From an uncultured Candidatus Saccharibacteria bacterium (GTDB taxonomy: Bacteria > Patescibacteriota > Saccharimonadia > Saccharimonadales > Saccharimonadaceae): a DNA stretch of 64,000 nucleotides. Made by a program: the position numbers and the translations under genes. A model generated the notes under the pieces. The model had not been told where the DNA came from and did not search any database. It saw nothing but the letters and a program-made list of their open reading frames with translations. The DNA is taken from NCBI GenBank assembly GCA_948945085.1, contig CARBGY010000001.1, positions 62,001 to 126,000 of the forward strand, written 5' to 3'. This document shows positions 45,058 to 53,069 of the stretch, one piece after another (the first letter of the stretch is position 1; each line of letters starts with the position of its first letter).

Positions 45058-45861
45058 TCATTCAATTGGAACTAGCACTTCCGTTACGCCGTCATGATAA
45101 TACTCAAGATCAGGAGCAGGACTAAGACTATAATCACAAACTGGAAGAAAGTTCTCGTAAAAATCACGAGTTACGCGTTGGATTTCAATAGCGTCTTGCG
45201 ATTTAACATTGAATTTTAAACGACGCGATGCGGCAATTTCATAAGTAGGAAAGTCATAGTACGGCTCTCTCCAAAGCGCCCAATAGTTATAATTATCACA
45301 GGAATCTCGCCCATCCTCGTAAGCGACTAAACCGTAGTCCGGATCGGGGAGTTCAGGATAATCTAAAGCTATTTTTTCATATAGCCGTGGAGCATCGTTA
45401 GAAATATGCAAATCGTCTGTTTGTGTATGTAGCCCATACAGTTCCATAGCATCAAGTGTTATAATTTCGTAGGATATTTCTTTAGATACCTTTGGCTGCG
45501 AAAAAGTTAATTTTGGACAAAATTTAAGATGAGAAGGTTGTTGTTTAACTTTTGTTGGCCACACTTGATGATATTTATAAAAAGCACGCGAAAAGGCAGC
45601 TTGCGAAGTGTAGCCATATTTCATTGCAACATCAATAACACGAAGATCGCCTTGAACAAGATCTTTTGCAGCCAAACTTAAACGGCGTTTACGGAGGTAC
45701 TCAGAAAAATTCATGCCGGAAAAAAGTGGAAAAAGGCGCCGTAAAGTTCCCAGGCTTAGGCCCGTAAAATGCGCAAGCTGTGCATAATCAATTTCATCAT
45801 CAAGATGCTGTTCAATGTACGACGTTAGCAAATTTAAGCGATCGTAAAAATCTATTGCCAT
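45058..45861 (-). CDS. AraC-family regulator with GyrI-like effector domain
   Basis: A 267-residue protein. An N-terminal AraC DNA-binding domain (two helix-turn-helix units: YAQLAHFTGLSLGTLRRLF and DVAMKYGYTSQAAFSRAFYKY) is fused to a GyrI/Rob-type effector-binding domain (about 120-267). This architecture, as in Rob, SoxS-like and BmrR relatives, senses small amphipathic molecules. I chose the ATG at 45861, which follows GGGACGG and starts just after the UbiB-like stop; an upstream in-frame ATG lies inside that gene. The target genes are unknown. Confidence 0.85.
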   Translation of the reverse strand: MAIDFYDRLNLLTSYIEQHLDDEIDYAQLAHFTGLSLGTLRRLFPLFSGMNFSEYLRKRRLSLAAKDLVQGDLRVIDVAMKYGYTSQAAFSRAFYKYHQVWPTKVKQQPSHLKFCPKLTFSQPKVSKEISYEIITLDAMELYGLHTQTDDLHISNDAPRLYEKIALDYPELPDPDYGLVAYEDGRDSCDNYNYWALWREPYYDFPTYEIAASRRLKFNVKSQDAIEIQRVTRDFYENFLPVCDYSLSPAPDLEYYHDGVTEVLVPIE

Positions 45862-45862
45862 T

Positions 45863-47272
45863 TTACCGTCCCATAAGATCAATAATTTCATCAAAATGGG
45901 CGAGAGTAGTCGCGAAGCAGTTTCGGAGTGTTTTTAGTTCTTCGGCACTTGCCGCTAATCCCATCCAAATATCATCTTGCAATCCCGCCTCGATCAATTT
46001 AGGAAGCACGTTAAGTCCAGAATTGAAAGTCGTTTGGATATCCTGAAAACTGCGGGTGGCGTAATATTCAATTACCTGACTAGCAAGTAGTTCCTTCGTA
46101 CTCGTAAGATTGCCGATGATGGTATTCATACCATAAAGGGCAAGAAAGGCTTTTGCTGCTTTAAAAATAAATGTCGGTGGCGAAATATTATATTTTGTAA
46201 ACACATTCATCATCTCAATAAAGTATTGGGTGACCGGAATGTTCTGTAACCGAGCAATTTCAGCTCCCATGTCATGAATGAATTCAGTTCTGTCGTAATC
46301 CGCATGGCGGCTATTTTGAATTAGCAAGTCAATCAGTGGCTCGGTTTTACATGTATAGGAATAAAGAAATAGTTGACGTAGTAGCTGGGCTTCATCGGCG
46401 GTGAATTCAAAAATTAAGCCCATATCTAGAAAACCAACATTCCCTGTTGAATCAATATAGAGATTACCGCTATGCGGATCGCCGTGAAAAACGACTGGCA
46501 TATCATGAAACATGGCATAAAAAGAAAGGGCAAGGTAATCGTTAACACAGGTTTGGATTTTTTGTTTATTATCGTTAGTAAGTTTTAAGTGATTAATAGT
46601 TGGGTGGGCAATAAACTCCATAACAATGATTTTATCTGTGCAAAATTCGGGAAAAGATTTAGGAAGTTTAATATAATGTTTGCCTGGAACCTTGCCATTG
46701 ACGCTATTGGCAAATTGTTGGTAACGAGAAATATTTTGATATTCATGTGTAAAATCTGTTTCCTCCAAAATCCAGTCAGCCCAAAGTTTAAGAGCTTGAT
46801 CGCTACCAAGAAAATTCCGAAACTTGGCAAAATGCCCAAAAGCATGGATTAATCGACGAATTTGGCGAACGTCATGTTCCACACTGCGCACGACATCTTC
46901 GCGTTTGACTTTTAGGACGACTTGGCGACCATCTTTTAACTTTGCGCGATGAACCTGTGAAATTGAGGCTGAGCCGATTGGTTCTGGATCAATAGTTTTA
47001 AAAATCTCAGCAGTTCGACCTTGATATTCCTGATCAATGATTTGTCGAATTTTAGAGAAACTAATTGGATTACAGTGATCACAGATTTTCGACAAGCGCC
47101 GTCGATCTTCCTCATTAAATACTTGTCCGTAGTTTTGCATGGCCAAAATTTGAGCCATCTTAATGTAGACAACGCCCATTTTTTCGGCAAAATCGCAAAT
47201 AATAACGCCGGTATTGCGTCGTAAGATAAATTTTTGAATCACCATGCAAAAAATGCGCCAATATAGTTTCAT
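45863..47272 (-). CDS. ABC1/AarF/UbiB-family atypical kinase
   Basis: A 469-residue member of the UbiB family. The KxGQ-type motif reads IKMAQILA (usual K-x-G-Q). The nucleotide loop PIGSASISQVHRAKL, with the family's alanine-rich P-loop, LKVKRE, and the catalytic-loop-like FHGDPHSGNLY and FLDMGLIF are present. UbiB proteins support ubiquinone or lipid metabolism; no quinone pathway is seen here, so the role may concern lipids. It is followed directly by the AraC/GyrI regulator. Confidence 0.85.
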   Translation of the reverse strand: MKLYWRIFCMVIQKFILRRNTGVIICDFAEKMGVVYIKMAQILAMQNYGQVFNEEDRRRLSKICDHCNPISFSKIRQIIDQEYQGRTAEIFKTIDPEPIGSASISQVHRAKLKDGRQVVLKVKREDVVRSVEHDVRQIRRLIHAFGHFAKFRNFLGSDQALKLWADWILEETDFTHEYQNISRYQQFANSVNGKVPGKHYIKLPKSFPEFCTDKIIVMEFIAHPTINHLKLTNDNKQKIQTCVNDYLALSFYAMFHDMPVVFHGDPHSGNLYIDSTGNVGFLDMGLIFEFTADEAQLLRQLFLYSYTCKTEPLIDLLIQNSRHADYDRTEFIHDMGAEIARLQNIPVTQYFIEMMNVFTKYNISPPTFIFKAAKAFLALYGMNTIIGNLTSTKELLASQVIEYYATRSFQDIQTTFNSGLNVLPKLIEAGLQDDIWMGLAASAEELKTLRNCFATTLAHFDEIIDLMGR

Positions 47273-47377
47273 AATAACCCTATCTTTTCATTGTATCATA
47301 TTTATTCTAAAAAGTCAATAGAAAAATAGTATTTTATTCTATTTTGCGGCTTTCTTGTATATCTGAATAAGTATAGT

Positions 47378-47383
47378 TATAAT
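47378..47383 (+). promoter_or_regulatory. -10 box of alkD, leaderless start
   Basis: TATAAT followed by AAACTT and the ATG at 47390, a 6-nt gap. Confidence 0.6.
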
Positions 47384-47389
47384 AAACTT

Positions 47390-48070
47390 ATGCGAGAAGA
47401 AGTTATTAAGCAGTTGATGGACTTACAGGATTTGAAGTACCGTGAGTTTCATAGCGGACTTTGTCCGCGTACTTACAACATCATCGGTGTGCGTATCCCC
47501 GAACAGCGTAAGATAGCGAAAAGATTAATAAAGGATAATTTCCAGAAGTTTCTGATGGAAGTGAAAAACGAATTCTATGAAGAGACGATGATTGAGGGTA
47601 TGGTAATCGCTATGGCTCCGATGGCATTACAGGACCGACTAGAATGCCTAAGAAAGTTTGTTCCAAAGATTGATAACTGGGCTGTGTGCGATTCAGTATG
47701 TGCTAGTTTTAAAGTACCACTTAAGGAACGCAGCACATACTGGGACTTCATATTAACATACCGTGGGAGCGTTAGGGAGTTTGAACTGAGATTTATGCTC
47801 ATTATGATGCTAGATCATTTTCTTGATGGCGAACATTTGCAACGTATTTTTACAATTATTGATACCTTACGAACAGAAGCTTACTATGTTAATATGGCTA
47901 CGGCTTGGTTAGTGGCGGAGGCCTTTACGAAACATCGAGATGAAACATTGAAATTTTTACAGGATGATCACTTGTCTAAATTTACACATAATAAAGCAAT
48001 CCAAAAAGCCTGCGAGTCATATCGTGTAGATGCGGATGATAAGATCTTGCTTCGTAGTATGAAAAGATAG
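47390..48070 (+). CDS. alkD: AlkD-like DNA alkylation repair protein
   Basis: A 226-residue protein of HEAT-like repeats in the AlkD family, which excises alkylated purines without base flipping. Recognisable stretches are PRTYNIIGVRIPEQRKIAKRL, the FYEETMIEGMVIA helix and the DNWAVCDSVCASFK region that carries the catalytic aspartate. The length is normal for the family. Cassette A starts in another frame across or directly after its stop codon. Confidence 0.85.
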   Translation: MREEVIKQLMDLQDLKYREFHSGLCPRTYNIIGVRIPEQRKIAKRLIKDNFQKFLMEVKNEFYEETMIEGMVIAMAPMALQDRLECLRKFVPKIDNWAVCDSVCASFKVPLKERSTYWDFILTYRGSVREFELRFMLIMMLDHFLDGEHLQRIFTIIDTLRTEAYYVNMATAWLVAEAFTKHRDETLKFLQDDHLSKFTHNKAIQKACESYRVDADDKILLRSMKR

Positions 48071-48071
48071 A

Positions 48072-48356
48072 GATTCAGTAGGACCAACTTTCTTAAACAA
48101 CACCGCAGCCAGTCCCTTATACTATGTACGCGGCGGGTATGTCGGTCTGCATACTGGTTCATTGAGAAGCGCAGGCCTCGATAGCTACTACTGGTCAGCT
48201 ACTACCTATCCTAATGCTACGTACGTGTACAGCCTCGGTTTCGATAGTACTAACGTTGGCCCGTCGAACTACAGCAATCGATTCTACGGTTTCTCGGTGC
48301 GCTGCATTGCCCCTTTCTCTCGCTTCTTTCTCTTTCTCCCATCTCCTTCTTTTTAA
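48072..48356 (+). pseudogene. FISUMP C-terminal cassette A
   Basis: An open frame with no start codon or N-terminal domain that encodes the end of a FISUMP/C-type-lectin-like surface domain: SPLYYVRGGY, then SYYWSATTY, then a variable Tyr/Ser/Asn-rich core, then FYGFSVRCIA. It begins right behind the alkD stop codon. A pyrimidine-rich tail follows to about 48412. It shares a 45-bp block (one mismatch) with cassette B on the opposite strand. Confidence 0.7.
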
Positions 48357-48789
48357 CTTCTGTTTTTCTTCCTCTTTATTTCTCCTTTCTCCTCTTCTCC
48401 CTCCCATACATTATCTGACGAACTAATCCTTTTGGGCTGAGATATTCCAAATCACGGCCCGAACGATCAAGTGAGGGATTCGATTTGGAATATCTCACCG
48501 TGAGGAAGATAATGTATGGGAGGGAGAAGGGGAAATGATAGAAAAAGGAGAAAGAGAAAGAATGGGGAGAAAAAGACGATACAGTGTACCGAGAAACCGT
48601 AGGAGCGATTGTAGTAGCTGGACTGATAGATGTCGGTACTACCAAAATGAAAAGAGTAGGCATTCATCGTATTAGAATACGTAGTACTAGACCATAAGTA
48701 AGTATTGAGGCCTGCAGCTCTTAACGATCCATTACCTAAATCAGCATACCCGCCGCGTACATAGTATAAGGGGCTGGCTGCGGTGTTGT
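48097..48789. repeat. 45-bp inverted repeat flanking cassettes A and B
   Basis: 48097-48141 (plus) and 48745-48789 (minus) are identical at 44 of 45 positions and encode NTAASPLYYVRGGY in both cassettes. The cores between conserved blocks are much more divergent, including at synonymous sites. Confidence 0.75.
48394..48529. repeat. Nested inverted repeats at the A/B tail-to-tail junction
   Basis: Outer perfect 23-bp arms at 48394-48416 and 48507-48529 (ending CATACATTATCT) enclose inner perfect 16-bp arms at 48438-48453 and 48482-48497 (TGAGATATTCCAAATC and its complement) around 28 unique bases. These are shared downstream sequences of A and B and could form a large cruciform or a recombination site. 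Confidence 0.7.
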
Positions 48790-48802
48790 ATAGGTATTTG
48801 TT
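48467..48802 (-). pseudogene. FISUMP C-terminal cassette B
   Basis: A minus-strand open frame directly after a TAA, encoding YNTAASPLYYVRGGY, SLRAAGLNTYLWSSTTY, a variable core and YNRSYGFSVHCIV, followed by a pyrimidine-rich tail. No start codon, SD or N-terminal domain. It is the inverted partner of cassette A, and its 5' end abuts cassette C. Confidence 0.7.
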
Positions 48803-48805
48803 TTA

Positions 48806-49018
48806 GCCTTCGTCCGTAGCGGATGGGAAAGCCCCAATCGTGGCAGCATGCGCAAAGTCGGGTATAATGGTTATTTACGTTCAAGCATTACAACTACATA
48901 TAGCAATATAACTACTGCTACAACTTATGAGGCTGGTGTGTATAACACTAGTTTAAATCCCTCTAATGGTTTAGCTGATCGTTTAGCAGGTATCTCCATC
49001 CGCTGTCTAGCATACTAA
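48806..49018 (+). pseudogene. FISUMP C-terminal cassette C
   Basis: A 70-codon plus-strand frame encoding FVRSGW, a variable Thr/Ser/Asn-rich core, and ISIRCLAY followed by TAA. It shares 17 identical bases (48808-48824) with cassette D on the other strand. It lacks a start and any upstream domain. The 24-nt repeat begins 10 nt after its stop. Confidence 0.68.
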
Positions 49019-49027
49019 TAATATATA

Positions 49028-49051
49028 TTATGTATCATATGTGGGTCAGAT
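49028..49051. repeat. 24-nt intergenic repeat, copy 2, in a dif-like context
   Basis: Second copy of the repeat at 38000-38023 (22 of 24 identical), located just after cassette C. Together with the preceding bases (AATATATATTATGTA) it resembles the Bacillus-type dif site recognised by XerC/D recombinases, as I remember that sequence. AT-richness makes chance similarity possible. Confidence 0.5.
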
Positions 49052-49134
49052 TTTATTGTTTCTGTAGAGAGTAAAGCGAAGACTGGTTGTTTTGGCCTAA
49101 CTACTTTTTGTCTTACTTTAGATATTATATTTAT

Positions 49135-49372
49135 TTATATACTTAGACAGCGGATGGGGGCACCATGAAAATCATTATCGGTAGCCGATGTTGATGCTTC
49201 ATTCTCATTAAAACCAATGAAGAAAGCGACACCACTTTTATTAGCATTAGAAAAGGTAAACTGGCCACTAGTATTTGTTCTATGATAGCCGTAACGACCA
49301 GCAAGTCGTAATCCATCGCTCCATAATGAGATATATCCGCTACGGACGAAGTGAAGTCTATTCAGACAAGAA
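49135..49372 (-). pseudogene. FISUMP C-terminal cassette D
   Basis: A minus-strand frame that starts across the thyA stop codon in another frame and encodes FVRSGYIS, LAGRYGYHRTN, a variable core with GVAFFIGFNENE, and APIRCLSI followed by TAA. It is the inverted partner of cassette C and has no start of its own. Confidence 0.68.
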
Positions 49373-50401
49373 CTCTTCAAGACTGAAGCCGTCAGTATCA
49401 ACATTCTGATGGCCAAGATCAAAACGCATTTGGGGATTTTTTTCAGATATTTCTTTGCGCGGGTAGTTTTTAATTTTAATGTCATCAATTGTAAAATCGT
49501 AAAAGTTAGTCTTTTCGGGATTGAGCCAAATTTCCGGTCGACATTTAACTGGCTCACGCGCGATAAGCTCTTTCGCTAATTCAATATGACGATCGTAAAT
49601 TTGGATGTTTTGTACAAACCAAGAAAAACGACCAGGAATGTAACCGCAGTGTCTAGCTACAAGATGTAAGAAAACTAAGTATTGAACTTGATTAATACAG
49701 CCTGCAGCCATAAAGTCACTAGAACGTTGGAATAAGCACATGTCTAGGTAATCTTTACCATCTTTCCCATGTCGCACGTTCCAGGCAGTCTGGTATGCAC
49801 AAGGCTTCAAACCGTGTTTGTCTTTATAGTCGTCGACTTGCCACATACTGATAATATGACGACGGCCATCGGGGTTTTCTTTAATGTCCTTTAGTAGGTT
49901 GTCGACGAGTTTATGACGGCGAACAGTCTCACCATAAGTAGCACCGATTGTACGATCTCCAATATCCCATTCATCCCACCAAGTAATACCATATTTATCT
50001 TTCAATAAATCGAGATTATTACTTTGATCCTGATAGATCCAAAGTAGTTCGCCAATTGCAAATTTTACGGCAATTGGGCGCAAAGTTATTAGTGGCATTT
50101 CGCCTTTGGTTAAATCGTAAGTCGTCATGACATGATTTAAACTAAACGTATGCGCTGGAGCACCATCTCCATAAGTTGAGCTAGGCCACTTATCTAAACA
50201 GCCTTCATCCAAGATTCGAGTTATCAATTCTTTTGTATATCGATCACCTTTCGTGCCTTCTGGAGTAAGGCTCGACGACTGCGCTTCGGAGCTTGTAGTG
50301 CACTGACATTTTACATTCTCTTCACTCTTTGTTTTAATAGTCATCCAAACCGGAAGTACACCGAAAAGTTTTTGTTCTTTAGTTTCAATAATTTTTGCCA
50401 T
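49358..50401 (-). CDS. thyA: Thymidylate synthase (ThyA)
   Basis: A 347-residue folate-dependent thymidylate synthase that makes dTMP from dUMP. The catalytic cysteine is in LKPCAYQTAW; the phosphate-binding RRH pair and QRSSD follow. DGAPAHTFSL, ELLWIYQ and PEIWLNPEKTNFYDFTIDD make it resemble the Bacillus/phage phi3T type rather than the E. coli type. Where E. coli has His in HIYSN, this protein has Gln (IQIYDRH). An N-terminal extension of about 45 residues is present. SD GTGGAG. Cassette D begins at its stop codon. Confidence 0.93.
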   Translation of the reverse strand: MAKIIETKEQKLFGVLPVWMTIKTKSEENVKCQCTTSSEAQSSSLTPEGTKGDRYTKELITRILDEGCLDKWPSSTYGDGAPAHTFSLNHVMTTYDLTKGEMPLITLRPIAVKFAIGELLWIYQDQSNNLDLLKDKYGITWWDEWDIGDRTIGATYGETVRRHKLVDNLLKDIKENPDGRRHIISMWQVDDYKDKHGLKPCAYQTAWNVRHGKDGKDYLDMCLFQRSSDFMAAGCINQVQYLVFLHLVARHCGYIPGRFSWFVQNIQIYDRHIELAKELIAREPVKCRPEIWLNPEKTNFYDFTIDDIKIKNYPRKEISEKNPQMRFDLGHQNVDTDGFSLEEFLSE

Positions 50402-50430
50402 AATTTACTCCACAATATTTTATATCCAAT

Positions 50431-50868
50431 CTACTGTCCAGAAAAAACCCAATAGATAAAGGCACCAGCAAAAGCTGCCAACATAACTGAAAGAATCCAA
50501 AGTAAAACACTAAAGAATCCTGAGCACCAACGACGGAACTTGTGTTTGTCATAATGACGGATTGCAGACATTAATTCGTCTTGAATCACAATATCTTCTC
50601 GAAGCGCTCTGCGCAGAACATCCGTTACGGCGTCAATCGCTAAAACTTGCGTCGACATACAGCCAGCAAAAGTGCGCGCAAAACGTTCGTTACTCTTTAT
50701 GCGTTTTTCGATGCGTAGCAACCTTTGTTCGAGATCGGTTAGGCGATTTTCTTTTTTAATAAATGCTCGACTTAGCTCAGCAAGCTCAAGATCTTTTTTT
50801 GTGGTTTCTGGGTCGATAGTTGCAACCGCTTGGTTCTCGCGCGCAATGCTATCATTGCTTTTTGTCAT
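50431..50868 (-). CDS. Coiled-coil protein with C-terminal membrane anchor
   Basis: A 145-residue protein of unknown function. A coiled coil spans about residues 20-65 (ENRLTDLEQRLLRIEKRIK), a helical segment follows, and a membrane helix lies at about 117-140. The topology suggests a tail-anchored cytoplasmic protein. SD GGAGG. It lies 29 nt upstream of thyA. Confidence 0.65.
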   Translation of the reverse strand: MTKSNDSIARENQAVATIDPETTKKDLELAELSRAFIKKENRLTDLEQRLLRIEKRIKSNERFARTFAGCMSTQVLAIDAVTDVLRRALREDIVIQDELMSAIRHYDKHKFRRWCSGFFSVLLWILSVMLAAFAGAFIYWVFSGQ

Positions 50869-50986
50869 TCGGGGCCTCCACTCTCCGTTAGTTTACGTCT
50901 TGCCCAAGGACGCTATGATTTCCCTTTTGTTCCCACTCGTGCTTTTCTCTAGTATAGCATAAATGTTTCGGTGCGGGAAGAAAATC

Positions 50987-51907
50987 CTAGTCTAATTCTA
51001 TAAGATCATATTCTCGACTACCAAGACCGAGATGTTCGGCTGCTTCAAGAATATGTCGACCATTCTGACCTTCAACACGTTCAATAAAATGATCGCGTCC
51101 TGGATCAGTAGAATTCCAAACCATATCAATACAAACTTGATCGAGAGCGATCGGATCAAGTGAGGCGGCAATACCAATGTCTTGCATACAAGGAGCTTCC
51201 GGTTCTGTAGCACAATCACAATCGACCGAAAGATTATTCATAACGTTAAGATACAAAACTGGTTTATTCTGTTCCAACATGTAATCTGCTACAGCTTTTG
51301 CAGCTTCCGCCATTGATTCAAGAAAATCATCCTGTGCGGGTAACATTTCAGCCATACCTTCCGGAGTATCAAAGCAATGATAGAATTTTTCAAGATCGCG
51401 AGATTTTCCAGCAGTGTGAATATATACTTTACCGGATGCCGATGCGATACCAATCGCTTGATTCTTTAAAACTCCACCAAAGCCACTCATCTGATGACCT
51501 TTGAAATGAGCAAGATTAATCATTGAATCATAATTACTAAGATTCCGGCCAATAATATCATATTTAAGATGTTTGCCACTTTGTACGGGAATTTCAATTT
51601 CACCAGTTTCATCCATGATGTCAATATCAGCAATTTTTGTGAAACCATGTTCCTCGGCAAGTGCGCGATGCTGGTCGGAATTATTCCGTGCGCCTTCGTA
51701 GGCAGTGTTACATTCTACGATAGTACCATTAACCTTTTGGACTAGTTCTTTGATTAACTGCGGATTAAGATAGTTAGGATTCCCAGCTTCGCCAGTCGAA
51801 ACTTTAATAGCTACTTTTCCTTTTAACTCTACACCTAAAGCTTCAAAAGCCCTAACTAAAGCCTCGGGGCTAATTTCTTTGGTAAAAAATACTTTACTTT
51901 TCGTCAT
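50987..51907 (-). CDS. DUF362-family protein
   Basis: A 306-residue protein of the DUF362 family, with the conserved NLAHFKGHQMSGFGGVLKNQAIG segment and a C-terminal Cys cluster (DCDCA and APCMQD) that could bind a metal or Fe-S cluster. The family is widespread, and its reaction is mostly unknown. I chose the ATG at 51907 behind AAAGGAG; its first base lies 1 nt after the stop of the dUTPase-HAD gene, so they are coupled. Confidence 0.8.
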   Translation of the reverse strand: MTKSKVFFTKEISPEALVRAFEALGVELKGKVAIKVSTGEAGNPNYLNPQLIKELVQKVNGTIVECNTAYEGARNNSDQHRALAEEHGFTKIADIDIMDETGEIEIPVQSGKHLKYDIIGRNLSNYDSMINLAHFKGHQMSGFGGVLKNQAIGIASASGKVYIHTAGKSRDLEKFYHCFDTPEGMAEMLPAQDDFLESMAEAAKAVADYMLEQNKPVLYLNVMNNLSVDCDCATEPEAPCMQDIGIAASLDPIALDQVCIDMVWNSTDPGRDHFIERVEGQNGRHILEAAEHLGLGSREYDLIELD

Positions 51908-51908
51908 A

Positions 51909-53030
51909 TTATACTCCTTTAATAGATTTAATAGCTTGATGAATAAATTGATTAGCTTCATTTAAGTTTTTGACTGGGATAACATAGCATAGTTCGTCCC
52001 GGATAAGTTCTGGTAATTCCTTTTGCCAGGATTTTTGGAATTTTTTATTATTTTTACAAGCAGTTTTGATGGCTTCCGGGTTCGTATTCCAGGATTTTTT
52101 GGGCATGAGATTAAACTTAGCGTTTGATTCACTAATATTATAAGGGCTATCGTCAACAAAGGCTAAAACGTCCGAACTAATTTGTTTACGATTTGACTCG
52201 GGAGTTACGAGATTAATACGGCAGTTTTCAATAGATAAACTAGGATAATAGTCTCGAAGACGCTGTTTTTTAATTTCGACAACTTCCGATGCGTAAGCAT
52301 TAGAATTAATAATAACATCCGTATCTACGTCAACAACCTGCAAAATATCTTTTGCTTCAGGATAAAATTCAGCTTTATGGAAATTTTCAAAGTTACAAAA
52401 CTCACGCATAATTTGAGATTTTTCTTCAACGGTGAAAACGGGATCATCTTGAATGTAAAAGTTAGTTTGTTTCTTGTGCTCGAGCTTGAGTTTTTTCATG
52501 ATTGGATGAGTTAAATCCCAAAGCACATCATCAAGATCATAAACTATCTGAATCGGTCTTTTTAAGAAAACTTTTTCTGCATCAGTTGAACCAAAGCCGC
52601 CAACTCTTTTGCTTCCAGGACAATCATTATCGGCTAGGAGAAATTTCTGAAAAATTACCTGAGCAATTTTTTGGCCTTTTTTTAGGTGTAGGTTTTGATC
52701 GGATAGATTATAAACAATGACCTGAAAATGGCCATCATTAGTGGGATTCTCGTAGTAATCTGCATCGATTATACCAATGCCGTTAGCCATGACAATGCCC
52801 TTGAGAGAACCTGAACTACGGTTTGCAATGTAATAATATTCGTCTGGTTGACAATAAGCTTTAAGGCCAGTCGGGATAAAGGTTGGTTTCTGACCAAGTG
52901 CGAACGGAGGAATTGTCAGATCGATGGCTGATTCAATATCATACGCAGCGGCATGTAAGGTACTACGGGTCGGAAGATGTATATCTTGGTCCTCCCAACC
53001 CTTAGCTACCTCAAAACCTCGCACTTTCAT
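51909..53030 (-). CDS. dUTPase fused to a HAD-like hydrolase
   Basis: A 373-residue fusion. Residues 1-155 are a trimeric-type dUTPase with motifs 1-5: AAAYDIESA, NRSSGSLKG, NGIGIIDADYYEN, GQKIAQVIF and GGFGSTD. Residues 160-330 are a HAD-superfamily domain with motif I VYDLDDVLWD, motif II VIINSN and motif IV FVDDSP. The dUTPase makes dUMP for ThyA and keeps uracil out of DNA; the HAD part may act on a nucleotide, but its substrate is unknown. The frame is continuous across the junction. The ATG lies 6 nt after a TATACT box. Confidence 0.85.
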   Translation of the reverse strand: MKVRGFEVAKGWEDQDIHLPTRSTLHAAAYDIESAIDLTIPPFALGQKPTFIPTGLKAYCQPDEYYYIANRSSGSLKGIVMANGIGIIDADYYENPTNDGHFQVIVYNLSDQNLHLKKGQKIAQVIFQKFLLADNDCPGSKRVGGFGSTDAEKVFLKRPIQIVYDLDDVLWDLTHPIMKKLKLEHKKQTNFYIQDDPVFTVEEKSQIMREFCNFENFHKAEFYPEAKDILQVVDVDTDVIINSNAYASEVVEIKKQRLRDYYPSLSIENCRINLVTPESNRKQISSDVLAFVDDSPYNISESNAKFNLMPKKSWNTNPEAIKTACKNNKKFQKSWQKELPELIRDELCYVIPVKNLNEANQFIHQAIKSIKGV

Positions 53031-53036
53031 ACTATG

Positions 53037-53042
53037 AGTATA
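53037..53042 (-). promoter_or_regulatory. -10 box of the dUTPase-HAD gene, leaderless start
   Basis: TATACT preceded by TGTGC and followed by CATAGT and the ATG, a 6-nt gap. Confidence 0.58.
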
Positions 53043-53069
53043 GCACAGTTTGCACTTTCTTAAACTATA

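Noticed and set aside
48195..48663. Open frames of 70 and 95 codons running across the cassettes in other frames
   Set aside because: Their composition follows the pyrimidine-rich tails and reverse complement of the cassettes; no SD or family pattern.
48071..49372. Diversity-generating retroelement (variable repeat and template)
   Set aside because: No reverse transcriptase gene or template repeat in the window, and cassette differences include many synonymous and non-adenine changes.
48071..49372. Inverted-repeat amplification artefact (MDA chimera)
   Set aside because: Chimeric arms would be nearly identical along their length; here the cores of A/B and C/D are strongly divergent while short blocks are conserved.
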